From NCBI GenBank assembly GCA_017744605.1, contig JAGIAZ010000024.1, positions 1 through 43,489 of the forward strand: a stretch of 43,489 bases of DNA. The letters run 5' to 3'. The notes below the pieces were generated by a model, which saw nothing but the letters and a program-made list of their open reading frames with translations, searched no databases and had not been told where the DNA came from. This DNA is from Sphingobium sp. GTDB taxonomy: Bacteria > Pseudomonadota > Alphaproteobacteria > Sphingomonadales > Sphingomonadaceae. A program made the translations under genes and the position numbers. Positions 16,751 through 24,525 of the stretch are shown here, piece by piece; positions within the stretch are counted from its first letter, which is position 1, and each line of letters begins with the position of its first letter.

Positions 16751-17677
16751 ATGATCAAGCACATATTGTTCGCCGGCCTCGTCGCCTGTGCCGCTACGCC
16801 CGCGTTCGCGCAACAGGGTGGTACTGCGGGCCCGCCGCCCAGCCCCTATGCGCCGCTGCAGGATCATCCCAGCTGCACCCGCGATGAGCTCAAGAAGCTC
16901 ACCGCCGCTTATGTCGATGCGCAGAAGAAGGGCAGCCTCGCCGGCCTGCCGCTCGACGCCAAGGTTCACTATCTCGAAAATGGTAAGGATGTGGACGCGG
17001 CGGCGGGCATGTGGACCAGGCCCCTCGCCATCACGCACGATATGAGTTTCCATGACGACAAGCGCTGCAAGACCTTCACCGAGGTGATCGTCACCGGCCC
17101 GGTGCCCTACGTGATCGGCACGCGCCTCTATGTCCACAATGGCAAGATCATCCGCATCGACAGCCTGGTCACCAGGAAAGGCGACTGGCTGTTCAACGCC
17201 AATGCCTATGCCAAATATGCGGCGAAAGAAGACTGGTCGCCGCTGTTCAAATATCAGCTGACCTCGCCTGCCGAGATGATCCGCGGCGGCAATGCCTATC
17301 TGGACGGCTTTGCCGACAAGTTCACCGATATCCCCTGGGGCACGCCCTGCGCCCGCCTCGAGGGCGGCGCCTATACCAATGCCAAGAACGATCCCCATGC
17401 GAGCTGCGAGGTCGGCCTGCCCGCCGGCGTGCTTTACATCACGCACCGCGATTATCTGATCGACGAGGAGAAAGGCGTCATCAACATCTTCTGCCGCTTC
17501 GGCGGTCGCGCAGAGGCCCCGGATTCGCACAGCTTCCGCTATATCGACGGCAAGATCCGCGCGGTCCACACCCTGACGCCGATCCCGGGCCCGCAGGCCA
17601 ATGACGAAGGCGGCATCGAACGCGGTGCCATCGACCCCAACGCCCCGCGCCCAGCCGCCGCCGCGCCAAGGAGCTGA
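16751..17677 (+). CDS. Exported protein with two NTF2-like domains (paralogue of the preceding gene)
   Basis: A 308-residue exported protein. A signal peptide occupies residues 1-20 (ATPAFAQ). The body again contains two NTF2-like units: ELKKLTAAYVDAQKKGSL with VHYLENGKDV, then MIRGGNAYLDGFADKFTD with TPCARLEGGAY. A Cys pair (TPC, ASCEVG) matches that of the preceding protein. GGGAGGA lies 6 bp before the ATG. A terminator at 17746 follows, so this is the last gene of the unit. The function is unknown; NTF2-like folds often bind small hydrophobic ligands or act as isomerases or dehydratases. Confidence 0.78.
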   Translation: MIKHILFAGLVACAATPAFAQQGGTAGPPPSPYAPLQDHPSCTRDELKKLTAAYVDAQKKGSLAGLPLDAKVHYLENGKDVDAAAGMWTRPLAITHDMSFHDDKRCKTFTEVIVTGPVPYVIGTRLYVHNGKIIRIDSLVTRKGDWLFNANAYAKYAAKEDWSPLFKYQLTSPAEMIRGGNAYLDGFADKFTDIPWGTPCARLEGGAYTNAKNDPHASCEVGLPAGVLYITHRDYLIDEEKGVINIFCRFGGRAEAPDSHSFRYIDGKIRAVHTLTPIPGPQANDEGGIERGAIDPNAPRPAAAAPRS

Positions 17678-17745
17678 TCCTTTAATTCCCCACCTCTTCA
17701 GGGGAGGGCCCAGGCGTCAAAGCGCCGACCGAAGCAAGAAACGCA

Positions 17746-17775
17746 AAACCCCGCCCTAACCCGGCGGGGTTTCCT
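17746..17775. terminator. Intrinsic terminator, usable on both strands
   Basis: AAACCCCGCC and GGCGGGGTTT form a perfect 10-bp stem around a 7-nt loop, with T-rich ends on both strands. It ends the plus-strand NTF2-like unit and lies 4 bp beyond the stop of the small minus-strand gene at 17779, so it may serve both. Confidence 0.85.
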
Positions 17776-17778
17776 TTG

Positions 17779-17961
17779 TCAGGGAAGCATCGCCAACGCG
17801 ACCGCCAGCGCCACATAAGCGCCGACATGGAACCAGACCAATGCCGGCACCTCATCGCGCCAGATGGTCTGCGAAGCCCCGCCCTCGCGAATCGTCACCC
17901 GGCCTCGATGGGCCACGGACGCGGCATAGCCGAGCAGCAGGAGGGCGAGCAGTTTGAACAT
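17779..17961 (-). CDS. Small membrane protein, 60 residues
   Basis: A 60-residue reading frame with a hydrophobic N-terminal helix (FKLLALLLLGYAAS), a short polar middle (RGRVTIREGG), and a hydrophobic C-terminal helix (LVWFHVGAYVALAVALAML). Two membrane segments, a position directly before a terminator and an otherwise empty gap support a real gene. There is no strong Shine-Dalgarno. I do not recognise the family. It lies downstream of the GNAT-like gene on the same strand and could be read through from it. Confidence 0.5.
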   Translation of the reverse strand: MFKLLALLLLGYAASVAHRGRVTIREGGASQTIWRDEVPALVWFHVGAYVALAVALAMLP

Positions 17962-18015
17962 ATTGCCCGTGTAGCGGCTGGAGGTTAACGGATTGAGTGT
18001 GCGACAGCTGCCCCT

Positions 18016-19173
18016 TCACAACCCTTTCCGGTAAATCACGTAGCTCTTGTTGACCTTGCTCTCGATCGCGTCGGCAATGGCGTTCATGCCCTGATTGTCG
18101 TCGAGGACCCAGCCGATCTCGCCGCGGGTCGCGCCATACTTCGCCACTGAATCGCGGCGGATATATTCGATCATCATGAAGGCGAGCTGGCTGGCCATGC
18201 GGCTCGCCTGCAGCGACTTGACGACACCCATGAGCGGCACGCGCATCGTCTTCACCTTGGGCTTGCGCAGCCACCAGAGCAGCTTGATCCAGCCGAACGG
18301 GAACAGATTGCCGTTCAATGGCTTCAGCGCCTCGTTGAGGTCCGGCAGAGTCATCATGAAGGCGACCGGCTCGCCGTCGAGTTCCGCGATGCGGATCAGC
18401 TCCTCGAAGACGATGGGCTTGAGCTTCTTGCCGGTGAAGGCGACCTCGCTATCGGTGATCGGCACGAAGCCCCAGTTGTTGCCCCAGGCGTCGTTGAGGA
18501 TCGCGAGGATGATCGCCGCCTCGCGGTCAAACTTGCTCTTGTCGACCTTGCGGATGTTGATCCGCGGGTTCTTCTCGCCGGACTGGACGATGCGCTGGAT
18601 GAGCGGCGGGAAGTCCTTGGTGATGTCGAGTTCATAGGTGTTGAGCGTCTTGACCGGATCATAGCCCGCCGCCTCGATCCAGGGCTGATAGGCGGCGCTG
18701 TTGTGGCCCATCATCACCGTCGGCGAATGATCGTGGCCCTTCACCAGCAGGCCTGGCTCTTCCCAGATGCTGAGCGAGATCGGCCCCAGCACTTGGGTCA
18801 TGCCCTGCGCGCGCAGCCAATCCTCGGCGGCCGCGATCAGCGCAGCGGCGACCTCGCCGTCCTTCGCCTCGAACAGCCCCCAATTGCCCGTGCCCGGCCC
18901 CATGCCCTGTTCCGGCGGCATGGTGAGCGCGAGCTTGTCGTAATGCGCGCTGATCCGTCCGACGACCTCGCCGCCCCGCCGCGCGAGGAAATACTGATGC
19001 TCGGCATGTTCGTGGAACGGGTTCTTGCCTGGCGTCAGCAGGCCGTAAATCTCGTCCTTGAGCTGTGGCACCCAGGCGGGATCCTCCTTGTAGATCGTCC
19101 ATGGCAGCTCGACGAAGGCTTTCAGGTCGGCCTTGCCGGCGACAGGCGAGATGGTGATGTCGGAAGATGCCAA
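18016..19173 (-). CDS. GNAT-like N-acyltransferase, candidate ceramide synthase (bCerS)
   Basis: A 385-residue cytosolic protein of the large GNAT-like family whose members begin with a pattern like FVELPWTIYKEDPAWVPQL and contain PFHEHAEHQYFLARRGGEVVG. I chose the TTG at 19173 because GAGAGG lies 7 bp upstream and homology starts right after it; an ATG-started extension upstream looks spurious. The bacterial ceramide N-acyltransferase of Caulobacter is, from memory, a GNAT-type protein of this kind encoded near spt. Here spt is about 4 kb away beyond lptFG. N-acylation of a sphingoid base is therefore inferred. Other GNAT activities are not excluded. Confidence 0.75.
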   Translation of the reverse strand: MASSDITISPVAGKADLKAFVELPWTIYKEDPAWVPQLKDEIYGLLTPGKNPFHEHAEHQYFLARRGGEVVGRISAHYDKLALTMPPEQGMGPGTGNWGLFEAKDGEVAAALIAAAEDWLRAQGMTQVLGPISLSIWEEPGLLVKGHDHSPTVMMGHNSAAYQPWIEAAGYDPVKTLNTYELDITKDFPPLIQRIVQSGEKNPRINIRKVDKSKFDREAAIILAILNDAWGNNWGFVPITDSEVAFTGKKLKPIVFEELIRIAELDGEPVAFMMTLPDLNEALKPLNGNLFPFGWIKLLWWLRKPKVKTMRVPLMGVVKSLQASRMASQLAFMMIEYIRRDSVAKYGATRGEIGWVLDDNQGMNAIADAIESKVNKSYVIYRKGL

Positions 19174-19417
19174 GGTCGATCCTCTCAAGTGCGGCGTGGC
19201 GCAGCACTCTCCCGCCGCCCACGCCTTGTCAACCGCCAAGACCCTCACTCTCCCGTGTCTTCGCACTGGCGTTGGGGCCGGCCATTCCGCCCGCTTTTTG
19301 CCGCAAGTCAATGGACGGTGCTGGCCGAAGCGCTATCGAAACACCATATTGCTGCCACGATCTGCGCTCATTGGGCCGGCACGAATGGGCCGGGCCAACG
19401 CCCCCATGGAAGCTGGC

Positions 19418-20491
19418 ATGACGACAATGGATTCGATCAAGAGGCGGGAAAAGACGCGTGCGAAGATCGCCGCGACGCCCGACGATAAAGCGATGCTGCG
19501 CGCTGCGGCCGAGCTGCCGCGAGACCTGCTGGTCGCGAAGGGCGCAATCTACTGGCCCGATTTCCTCGCCTCGACGGTCATCGGCTATGCCGGCGTGGCG
19601 ACGGCAATCCTCTCGCAGAACACCGTCGTCGCCCTTTTCGGCGCTGTGATCGCGGCGCTCGCGCTGTTCCGTGCCGCGAGCTTCATCCATGAGCTGACGC
19701 ATATTCGCAGCGGTTCGCTGCCCGGCTTCCGTTTCGTCTGGAACCTGCTGATCGGCATCCCGCTGCTGCTGCCCTCCTTCATGTATGAAGAGGTGCACAC
19801 GCATCATCACGCCAAGACACGCTACGGGACGGTCGAGGATCCCGAATATCTGCCACTGGCGCTCATGAAGCCATGGTCGCTGCCGCTGTTCATCCTGGCC
19901 GCGCTGCTCGCGCCGATCGCCTTGCTGTTCCGCTTCGCCGTGCTGACGCCGCTGTCGCTCATCATTCCGCGCCTCCGCAAATATGTAGTCGAGGCGCTGT
20001 CCGGGCTCGCCATCAATGCCGCCTATCGCCGTCGTGCGCCCGAGGGCGCCTTCCGGCGCATGTGGCATTGGCAGGAGGGCGCCGCGTCAGTCTGGGCCAT
20101 CGGCATCCTCGTCGCGAGCGCGCTTTACGGCTGGCGGCCGCTGCTCATCGGCATGGCGATTTTTTCGGGCGTCGCGGTGGTCAACCAGCTGCGCACGTTG
20201 GTCGCGCATCTCTGGGAGAATGATGGCGACACGATGACCGTCACCGGCCAATTCCTCGATTCGGTGAATGTGCCGCCGCCCGGTATCGTCGCGGAACTCT
20301 GGGCGCCGGTGGGCCTGCGCTATCACGCGCTGCATCACCTGCTGCCGAGCATGCCTTATCATTCATATGCCGAGGCACATCGGCGTCTCGTCGCGGCCTG
20401 CGGGCTGGATTCGACTTATATGGAGGCCAATCACCCGGGTCTGTTCGTCCTCGTCGCGCGGATTGCGCGATCGACCATGGTCCGCCGCTGA
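19418..20491 (+). CDS. Membrane fatty acid desaturase/hydroxylase family protein
   Basis: A 357-residue integral membrane di-iron enzyme. Its three histidine boxes are HELTH (residues 91-95), HTHHH (127-131) and HALHH near residue 310. About four to six hydrophobic segments separate them. The ATG at 19418 is chosen for the GGAAG just upstream; in-frame ATGs at 19385 and 19406 are possible. The family introduces double bonds or hydroxyls into acyl or sphingoid chains at the inner membrane. It faces lptG with only 3 bp between stops, inside the sphingolipid gene block, so a ceramide-modifying desaturase or hydroxylase is a reasonable inference. Sphingomonad glycosphingolipids do carry 2-hydroxy fatty acid. 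Confidence 0.88.
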   Translation: MTTMDSIKRREKTRAKIAATPDDKAMLRAAAELPRDLLVAKGAIYWPDFLASTVIGYAGVATAILSQNTVVALFGAVIAALALFRAASFIHELTHIRSGSLPGFRFVWNLLIGIPLLLPSFMYEEVHTHHHAKTRYGTVEDPEYLPLALMKPWSLPLFILAALLAPIALLFRFAVLTPLSLIIPRLRKYVVEALSGLAINAAYRRRAPEGAFRRMWHWQEGAASVWAIGILVASALYGWRPLLIGMAIFSGVAVVNQLRTLVAHLWENDGDTMTVTGQFLDSVNVPPPGIVAELWAPVGLRYHALHHLLPSMPYHSYAEAHRRLVAACGLDSTYMEANHPGLFVLVARIARSTMVRR

Positions 20492-20494
20492 TCT

Positions 20495-21583
20495 TTATTC
20501 CTCTGTGGTGACGAGCACCGCTTCTCCGACAAGGAAGAAGAGCAGGAACGGCGCCCAGGCTGACAGGATGGGCGGATAGACGCCCAGGCTGCCCATCGAC
20601 AGCGCGAAATTGTCCACGACGAAGAAGGTGAAACCGAGCGCCATGCCGATCACCGCGCGGACGAACAGCTTGCCAGAACGCGCAATGCCGAAGGCGGCGA
20701 CGGATCCCAGCAACGGCATGAGCAACGACGAGAGCGGCTCGGTGATCTTGTGCCAGAGTGATCCTTCCAGGCCCGCGACCGGCCGGCCCGAGGCGCGCAG
20801 GATCTTGATCGCGTCCTTGAGCTGCCAGAAGCTCATCCCTTCGGGGTCGACCGAGGAGAGCGTGAACTGGTCGGGCCGGATCGAATCGCCGATATGAATG
20901 TCGCCAAGCGACCGGCTCGTGCCGTGCGCGACGTCGAATGCGGTCGCGTTTTTGAGGTCCCATCCCTTGCCGGCATAGCGTCCGCTCGGGGCGTGGATGA
21001 CCGTCACCAGCCGGTCGCCATGACGGTCGTAGACGCTTACGTCGGTGAGCGTGACGTTGGCGCCGGTGCCGGAAATGAGGCCGGCTCGGACAAGATCGTC
21101 GCCATCGCGAACCCAGACATTGGCCTTGGTTCCCTGCGCCCTGGGAATCGGGCCGAAATGCACCTTCTCCCAGGCGGCGAGCGTCGAGGCTGCGCGCACG
21201 ACGACGCGTTCGTTGAAGGCGAAGCTGAGGATCGCGACGCCCAGCGAGACGAGCATCAGCGGCGCCAGGATCTGGTGCGCCGACAGTCCGCCCGCCTTCA
21301 TGGAGATAACCTCGCTGTTCGCGTTCAATGTGGTGAGCGTGACCAGCGTCCCAAGCAGGACGGAGAAGGGCAGGAAGGTGGAGATGATGACCGGCGCGCG
21401 CAAACTCACATAGCGCCAGAGCTCGGCATCGCCATTGCCGGGATAGGCCAGGACATTGCCCGCCTCGCTCAGCAAATCGAGAATCTGCAGGACCATGACC
21501 AGCATCGCCAGCATGGCGAGGCAACGCCAGAGGAACGTCCGGCCGACATAGATGGCGAGCGCGCGCGAGGGGAAGAAGTTCAT
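20495..21583 (-). CDS. lptG: LptG, permease subunit of the Lpt envelope-lipid exporter
   Basis: A 362-residue LptF/LptG (YjgP/YjgQ) family protein. Three N-terminal helices (from ALAIYVGRTFLWRC), a periplasmic beta-jellyroll domain in the middle, and three C-terminal helices ending FLLFFLVGEAVLVTTEE. LptF and LptG pair with the ATPase LptB to extract LPS from the inner membrane. The ATG at 21583 overlaps the lptF stop as ATGA; a much longer frame upstream of it is not needed. In sphingomonads the outer-leaflet lipid is glycosphingolipid, so the cargo may differ (inference). It is last in the spt-lptF-lptG run and its stop is 3 bp from the convergent desaturase stop. Confidence 0.93.
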   Translation of the reverse strand: MNFFPSRALAIYVGRTFLWRCLAMLAMLVMVLQILDLLSEAGNVLAYPGNGDAELWRYVSLRAPVIISTFLPFSVLLGTLVTLTTLNANSEVISMKAGGLSAHQILAPLMLVSLGVAILSFAFNERVVVRAASTLAAWEKVHFGPIPRAQGTKANVWVRDGDDLVRAGLISGTGANVTLTDVSVYDRHGDRLVTVIHAPSGRYAGKGWDLKNATAFDVAHGTSRSLGDIHIGDSIRPDQFTLSSVDPEGMSFWQLKDAIKILRASGRPVAGLEGSLWHKITEPLSSLLMPLLGSVAAFGIARSGKLFVRAVIGMALGFTFFVVDNFALSMGSLGVYPPILSAWAPFLLFFLVGEAVLVTTEE

Positions 21584-22800
21584 GAGCCCTCCGCTGCCGG
21601 CGCGCTGCTCGGATCGCCGTTGAGGCGCCTGACCAGGGACATGACCGCCTTGACGCCCTTCGCGAACTGGCGCTCGATCCCACCGATTGGCTGGCCGCCG
21701 GGCACATAAGCGGTCTGGTAATACATCCAGCCGATCAACGCTCCGGCGAGCACGAAAGGTCCCCACAGCGCCAGGAACGGGTCGATCCGTCCGAGCGCGC
21801 CGACCGACAGCGCATACTGGTTGATCTTGTGATAGGTCACGATGAACACGATCGAGAGGAACACGCCGAGCGCCGATGTCGAGCGCTTGGGCGGAATGGC
21901 GAAAGCGACCGCCGCCAGAGGCAGCAGGAACATCATCGCAACCTCGACGATGCGGTAGTTGAAGTTCGACCAGGCCTGGGCGCGCTGCAACGGCGTCGAC
22001 TTGCTCGACATGCCGTTGCGGAACAGCTCGTTGAGCGACAGCTCGACATCGCCGTCGCCGCGGCCTCGGAAAGCCTCCATTTTGGGCAGGTCGATCGGCA
22101 GGTCATGGCTCGAAAAACTCAGGATGCGCGGCTGTTTGAAGCTGGGGGCATCGTGGACGAGCACGCCGTCGGTGAGGCGGAGGATGATGGTATCCGGATC
22201 GTCGGTCGCGAGGAACTGGCCACGGGCCGCGGTTGCGGTCAGCGACTGCTTGTTCTTGGCTTGCGCGCGTACGAAGATGCCGCTGAGCTTGCGGCCCTCA
22301 TCTTCGCTCTGTTCGATGCGGATCGTGAACTCGTCGGCCAGGTTGGTGAATTCGCCGACCTTGATCGAAGCGCCGAGCGCGCCCGACCGCAGCTCGAATA
22401 CCAGCCGTTCATAGGCATATTTGGTGTGCGGCTGGAGATAGCCGACGATGGCGAGATTCGGGATCGCGAGCACGATGGCGAAGAGATAGGGCACGCGCAG
22501 TAGTCGCGTGTAGCTCAGTCCCACGGCGCGGAAGATGTCGAGTTCTGATGAGATGGCCAGCTTGCGGAACGCGAGCAGGATGCCCAGCATAAGGCCGATC
22601 GGAATGCCGAGACCCAGATATTCGGGCAGCAGGTTGGCGAGCATTCGCCAGACCACGCTCACTGGCCCACCCTCGGTCGCGACGAAGTCGAACAGGCGGC
22701 GCATCCGGTCGAGCACCAGCAGCATCGCAGCGATGAACAGGCTCGCAAGCAGCGGCACGGCGATGAGCCGCGCCATATATCGATCCGCTGCGTTCAGCAT
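21580..22800 (-). CDS. lptF: LptF, permease subunit of the Lpt envelope-lipid exporter
   Basis: A 406-residue LptF/LptG family membrane protein. It starts MLNAADRYMARLIAVPLLAS and has family strings such as LPEYLGLGIPIGLMLGILLA, SELDIFRAVG and the C-terminal LPLAAVAFAIPPKRS. Three helices, a periplasmic jellyroll, and three helices match LptF. The C-terminal 40 residues are a polar tail. It lies 99 bp after spt on the same strand and overlaps lptG by 4 bp. The pair is probably co-transcribed with spt, though a separate promoter in the gap is possible. Confidence 0.93.
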   Translation of the reverse strand: MLNAADRYMARLIAVPLLASLFIAAMLLVLDRMRRLFDFVATEGGPVSVVWRMLANLLPEYLGLGIPIGLMLGILLAFRKLAISSELDIFRAVGLSYTRLLRVPYLFAIVLAIPNLAIVGYLQPHTKYAYERLVFELRSGALGASIKVGEFTNLADEFTIRIEQSEDEGRKLSGIFVRAQAKNKQSLTATAARGQFLATDDPDTIILRLTDGVLVHDAPSFKQPRILSFSSHDLPIDLPKMEAFRGRGDGDVELSLNELFRNGMSSKSTPLQRAQAWSNFNYRIVEVAMMFLLPLAAVAFAIPPKRSTSALGVFLSIVFIVTYHKINQYALSVGALGRIDPFLALWGPFVLAGALIGWMYYQTAYVPGGQPIGGIERQFAKGVKAVMSLVRRLNGDPSSAPAAEGS

Positions 22801-22817
22801 CGCGCCTTAATTCGCCA

Positions 22818-22900
22818 ATCCCATCGCGGTTTCGGCGTTACGGCGCTTGGGCAGCGCCTGCAACCCCTCTGCGCGATGCGGGATGCCGTCGCGATGGGAT
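22818..22900. repeat. Spaced inverted repeat between spt and lptF
   Basis: ATCCCATCGCG (22818-22828) and CGCGATGGGAT (22890-22900) are a perfect 11-bp inverted repeat separated by 61 bp. It spans the whole spt-lptF gap, with the second arm touching the spt stop codon. It could fold in the transcript and separate spt from lptFG expression. The function is not known. Confidence 0.45.
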
Positions 22901-24159
22901 CAGCCGGCAATCGCCCCTGTCATGCGACCGGCTGTCGCGAACATATCGAGTATCTGTCCGACTTGCTCGCTGGTGTGCTCGGCGCACAGCGAGCAGCGCA
23001 ACAGAAAGGTGCCGGCCGGCGTCGCCGGCGGGCGAGCCATGTTCACATAGAGCCCCAGCTCCAGCAGCGCCTGCCACATGGCGACCGCCTGGGTCTGATC
23101 AGTGAGAATGACGGCGATGATGGCCGATTGCGGCCGGTCAGTGCCGAGCTTGAAGCCGAGGTTGGTCAGGCCCTTATGCAGCCGCTGGCTGTTTTCCCAG
23201 AGATGCGCGCGCTTGTCTCCGGCATGCATGAGCTTGCGGATCGATGTTGCCGCCGTGGCGACGACGCTCGGCGGCAGCGAGGCGGTGAACACATAGGGCC
23301 GGCAAACGAGGCGCAGCACGTCGAACTTGGGATGGTTCGAGACGCAGAAGCCCCCGACGGTGCCGACCGACTTGGAGAAGGTGCCGACCACGAAATCGAT
23401 TTCGCTTTCGACGCCCTGCTCTTCGTAGACGCCGCGGCCGTTCTTGCCGAAGAAGCCCATGCCATGCGCCTCATCGTCGAGGATCATGACGTTGGGATGC
23501 TTGCGGATCGCCGCGACCATCTCCGGCAGCGGCGCGACGTCGCCGAACATCGAATAGACGCCTTCGAGCACGACCAGCTTCTGTGCCTCGGCGGGCAGCC
23601 GGCCGAGTCTCTTGTCGAGATCCTCGATGCTGTTGTGGCGGAAGCGCACGATCTCGGCATTACCGAGATAGCAGCCGTCATAGATCGACGCATGGCTGTC
23701 GGCGTCGAGGATGATATAGTCGCCCTTGCCGGCGAGCGTGGAGATCATGCCCAGATTGGCCTGATAGCCGGTCGAGAAGACCATGGCATGCCTGGTGCCG
23801 TAGAATTCCTTGAGCGCGTCTTCGCAGTCCTTGTGCGGCGAATAGGTCCCGTTGAGGACGCGGCTGCCGGTCGTGCCGGAGCCGAAATTGTCGAGCGCCG
23901 CCTTGCCCGCCGCAACCACGTCCGGGTCGAAGGTCATGCCCATATAATTATAGGTGCCGAGCAGGATCGTTTCCTTGCCTTTGATGATGGCACGCGTCGG
24001 CGAGAGCACCTTGTCCATGACGATCGCAAAAGGATCGCGCACGCCGGTCGCGAGCAGTGCTTCGCGCTCGGCGATCAGCGGATCGAACTTGGAGAGCAGG
24101 TCTGCGCCGGGTTCGGCCATGCGCATCGACGGCGCGTCGCTGTCCATCACGGATGCCAT
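22900..24159 (-). CDS. spt: Serine palmitoyltransferase
   Basis: A 419-residue PLP enzyme of the alpha-oxoamine synthase family. It joins serine and palmitoyl thioester to make 3-ketodihydrosphingosine, the first step of sphingolipid synthesis. Close matches to the remembered S. paucimobilis enzyme include LLGTYNYMGMTFDPDV, LDADSHASIYDG, VGTFSKSVGTVGGF and ARPPATPAGTFLLRCS. The PLP lysine is Lys263, the ring-stacking His is His156, and the DEAH aspartate is Asp229. The length matches the 420-residue soluble homodimer. The start codon is 4 bp after the acp stop, with AGGAAGG inside the acp end, so translation is coupled to the carrier protein likely to deliver the acyl chain. Confidence 0.97.
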   Translation of the reverse strand: MASVMDSDAPSMRMAEPGADLLSKFDPLIAEREALLATGVRDPFAIVMDKVLSPTRAIIKGKETILLGTYNYMGMTFDPDVVAAGKAALDNFGSGTTGSRVLNGTYSPHKDCEDALKEFYGTRHAMVFSTGYQANLGMISTLAGKGDYIILDADSHASIYDGCYLGNAEIVRFRHNSIEDLDKRLGRLPAEAQKLVVLEGVYSMFGDVAPLPEMVAAIRKHPNVMILDDEAHGMGFFGKNGRGVYEEQGVESEIDFVVGTFSKSVGTVGGFCVSNHPKFDVLRLVCRPYVFTASLPPSVVATAATSIRKLMHAGDKRAHLWENSQRLHKGLTNLGFKLGTDRPQSAIIAVILTDQTQAVAMWQALLELGLYVNMARPPATPAGTFLLRCSLCAEHTSEQVGQILDMFATAGRMTGAIAG

Positions 24160-24163
24160 GCTG

Positions 24164-24412
24164 TCAGCCTTCCTTCCTGAGCTTCACCACCGCATCGACC
24201 AACTGGCCGACGGTCTCGATCTCGGCCTGCATGTTCATGGTGATGATGATGTCGAATTCGTCCTCGATGGCGGCGACGAAATCCATGACCGTCAGACTGT
24301 CCCATTCGAGATCGCCCGCGAAGGTGGTGCTCTCGGTGAGCGCGACGCCCTTCTTGTTGAAGGGCTCGATCTGCGCGGCAACAGTATCGAAAACGGCCTG
24401 GCGGTCGGACAT
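24164..24412 (-). CDS. Acyl carrier protein dedicated to sphingolipid synthesis
   Basis: An 82-residue acyl carrier protein. The phosphopantetheine serine is Ser39 in EWDSLTV, within a helical acidic fold (VAAIEDEFDIIITMNMQAEI). The ATG at 24412 is preferred; an upstream in-frame start at 24451 would add 13 residues not expected for the family. It lies 4 bp before spt. In Caulobacter an ACP beside spt is required for ceramide synthesis, and this gene fits that role. It is clearly not the housekeeping AcpP, which has the motif DSLDTVEL and sits with fab genes. Confidence 0.93.
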   Translation of the reverse strand: MSDRQAVFDTVAAQIEPFNKKGVALTESTTFAGDLEWDSLTVMDFVAAIEDEFDIIITMNMQAEIETVGQLVDAVVKLRKEG

Positions 24413-24525
24413 GGGATACAGGACTTTCTGTTTGATTGGCCCCGGGAGCAATAAAATGCCCCCTCGGAGCGGCCTATGGCAAGCGAATAAGGCGGGAATC
24501 GGGCGAACTGCTCCTTCGGTGGGGC

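Noticed and set aside
19133..19417. N-terminal extension of the desaturase
   Set aside because: The extension overlaps the start of the divergent GNAT-like gene and has no homology character; the GGAAG-supported ATG at 19418 is better.
21584..21766. N-terminal extension of LptG
   Set aside because: The added residues are the antiphase reading of the lptF end; the ATGA overlap gives a normal LptG.
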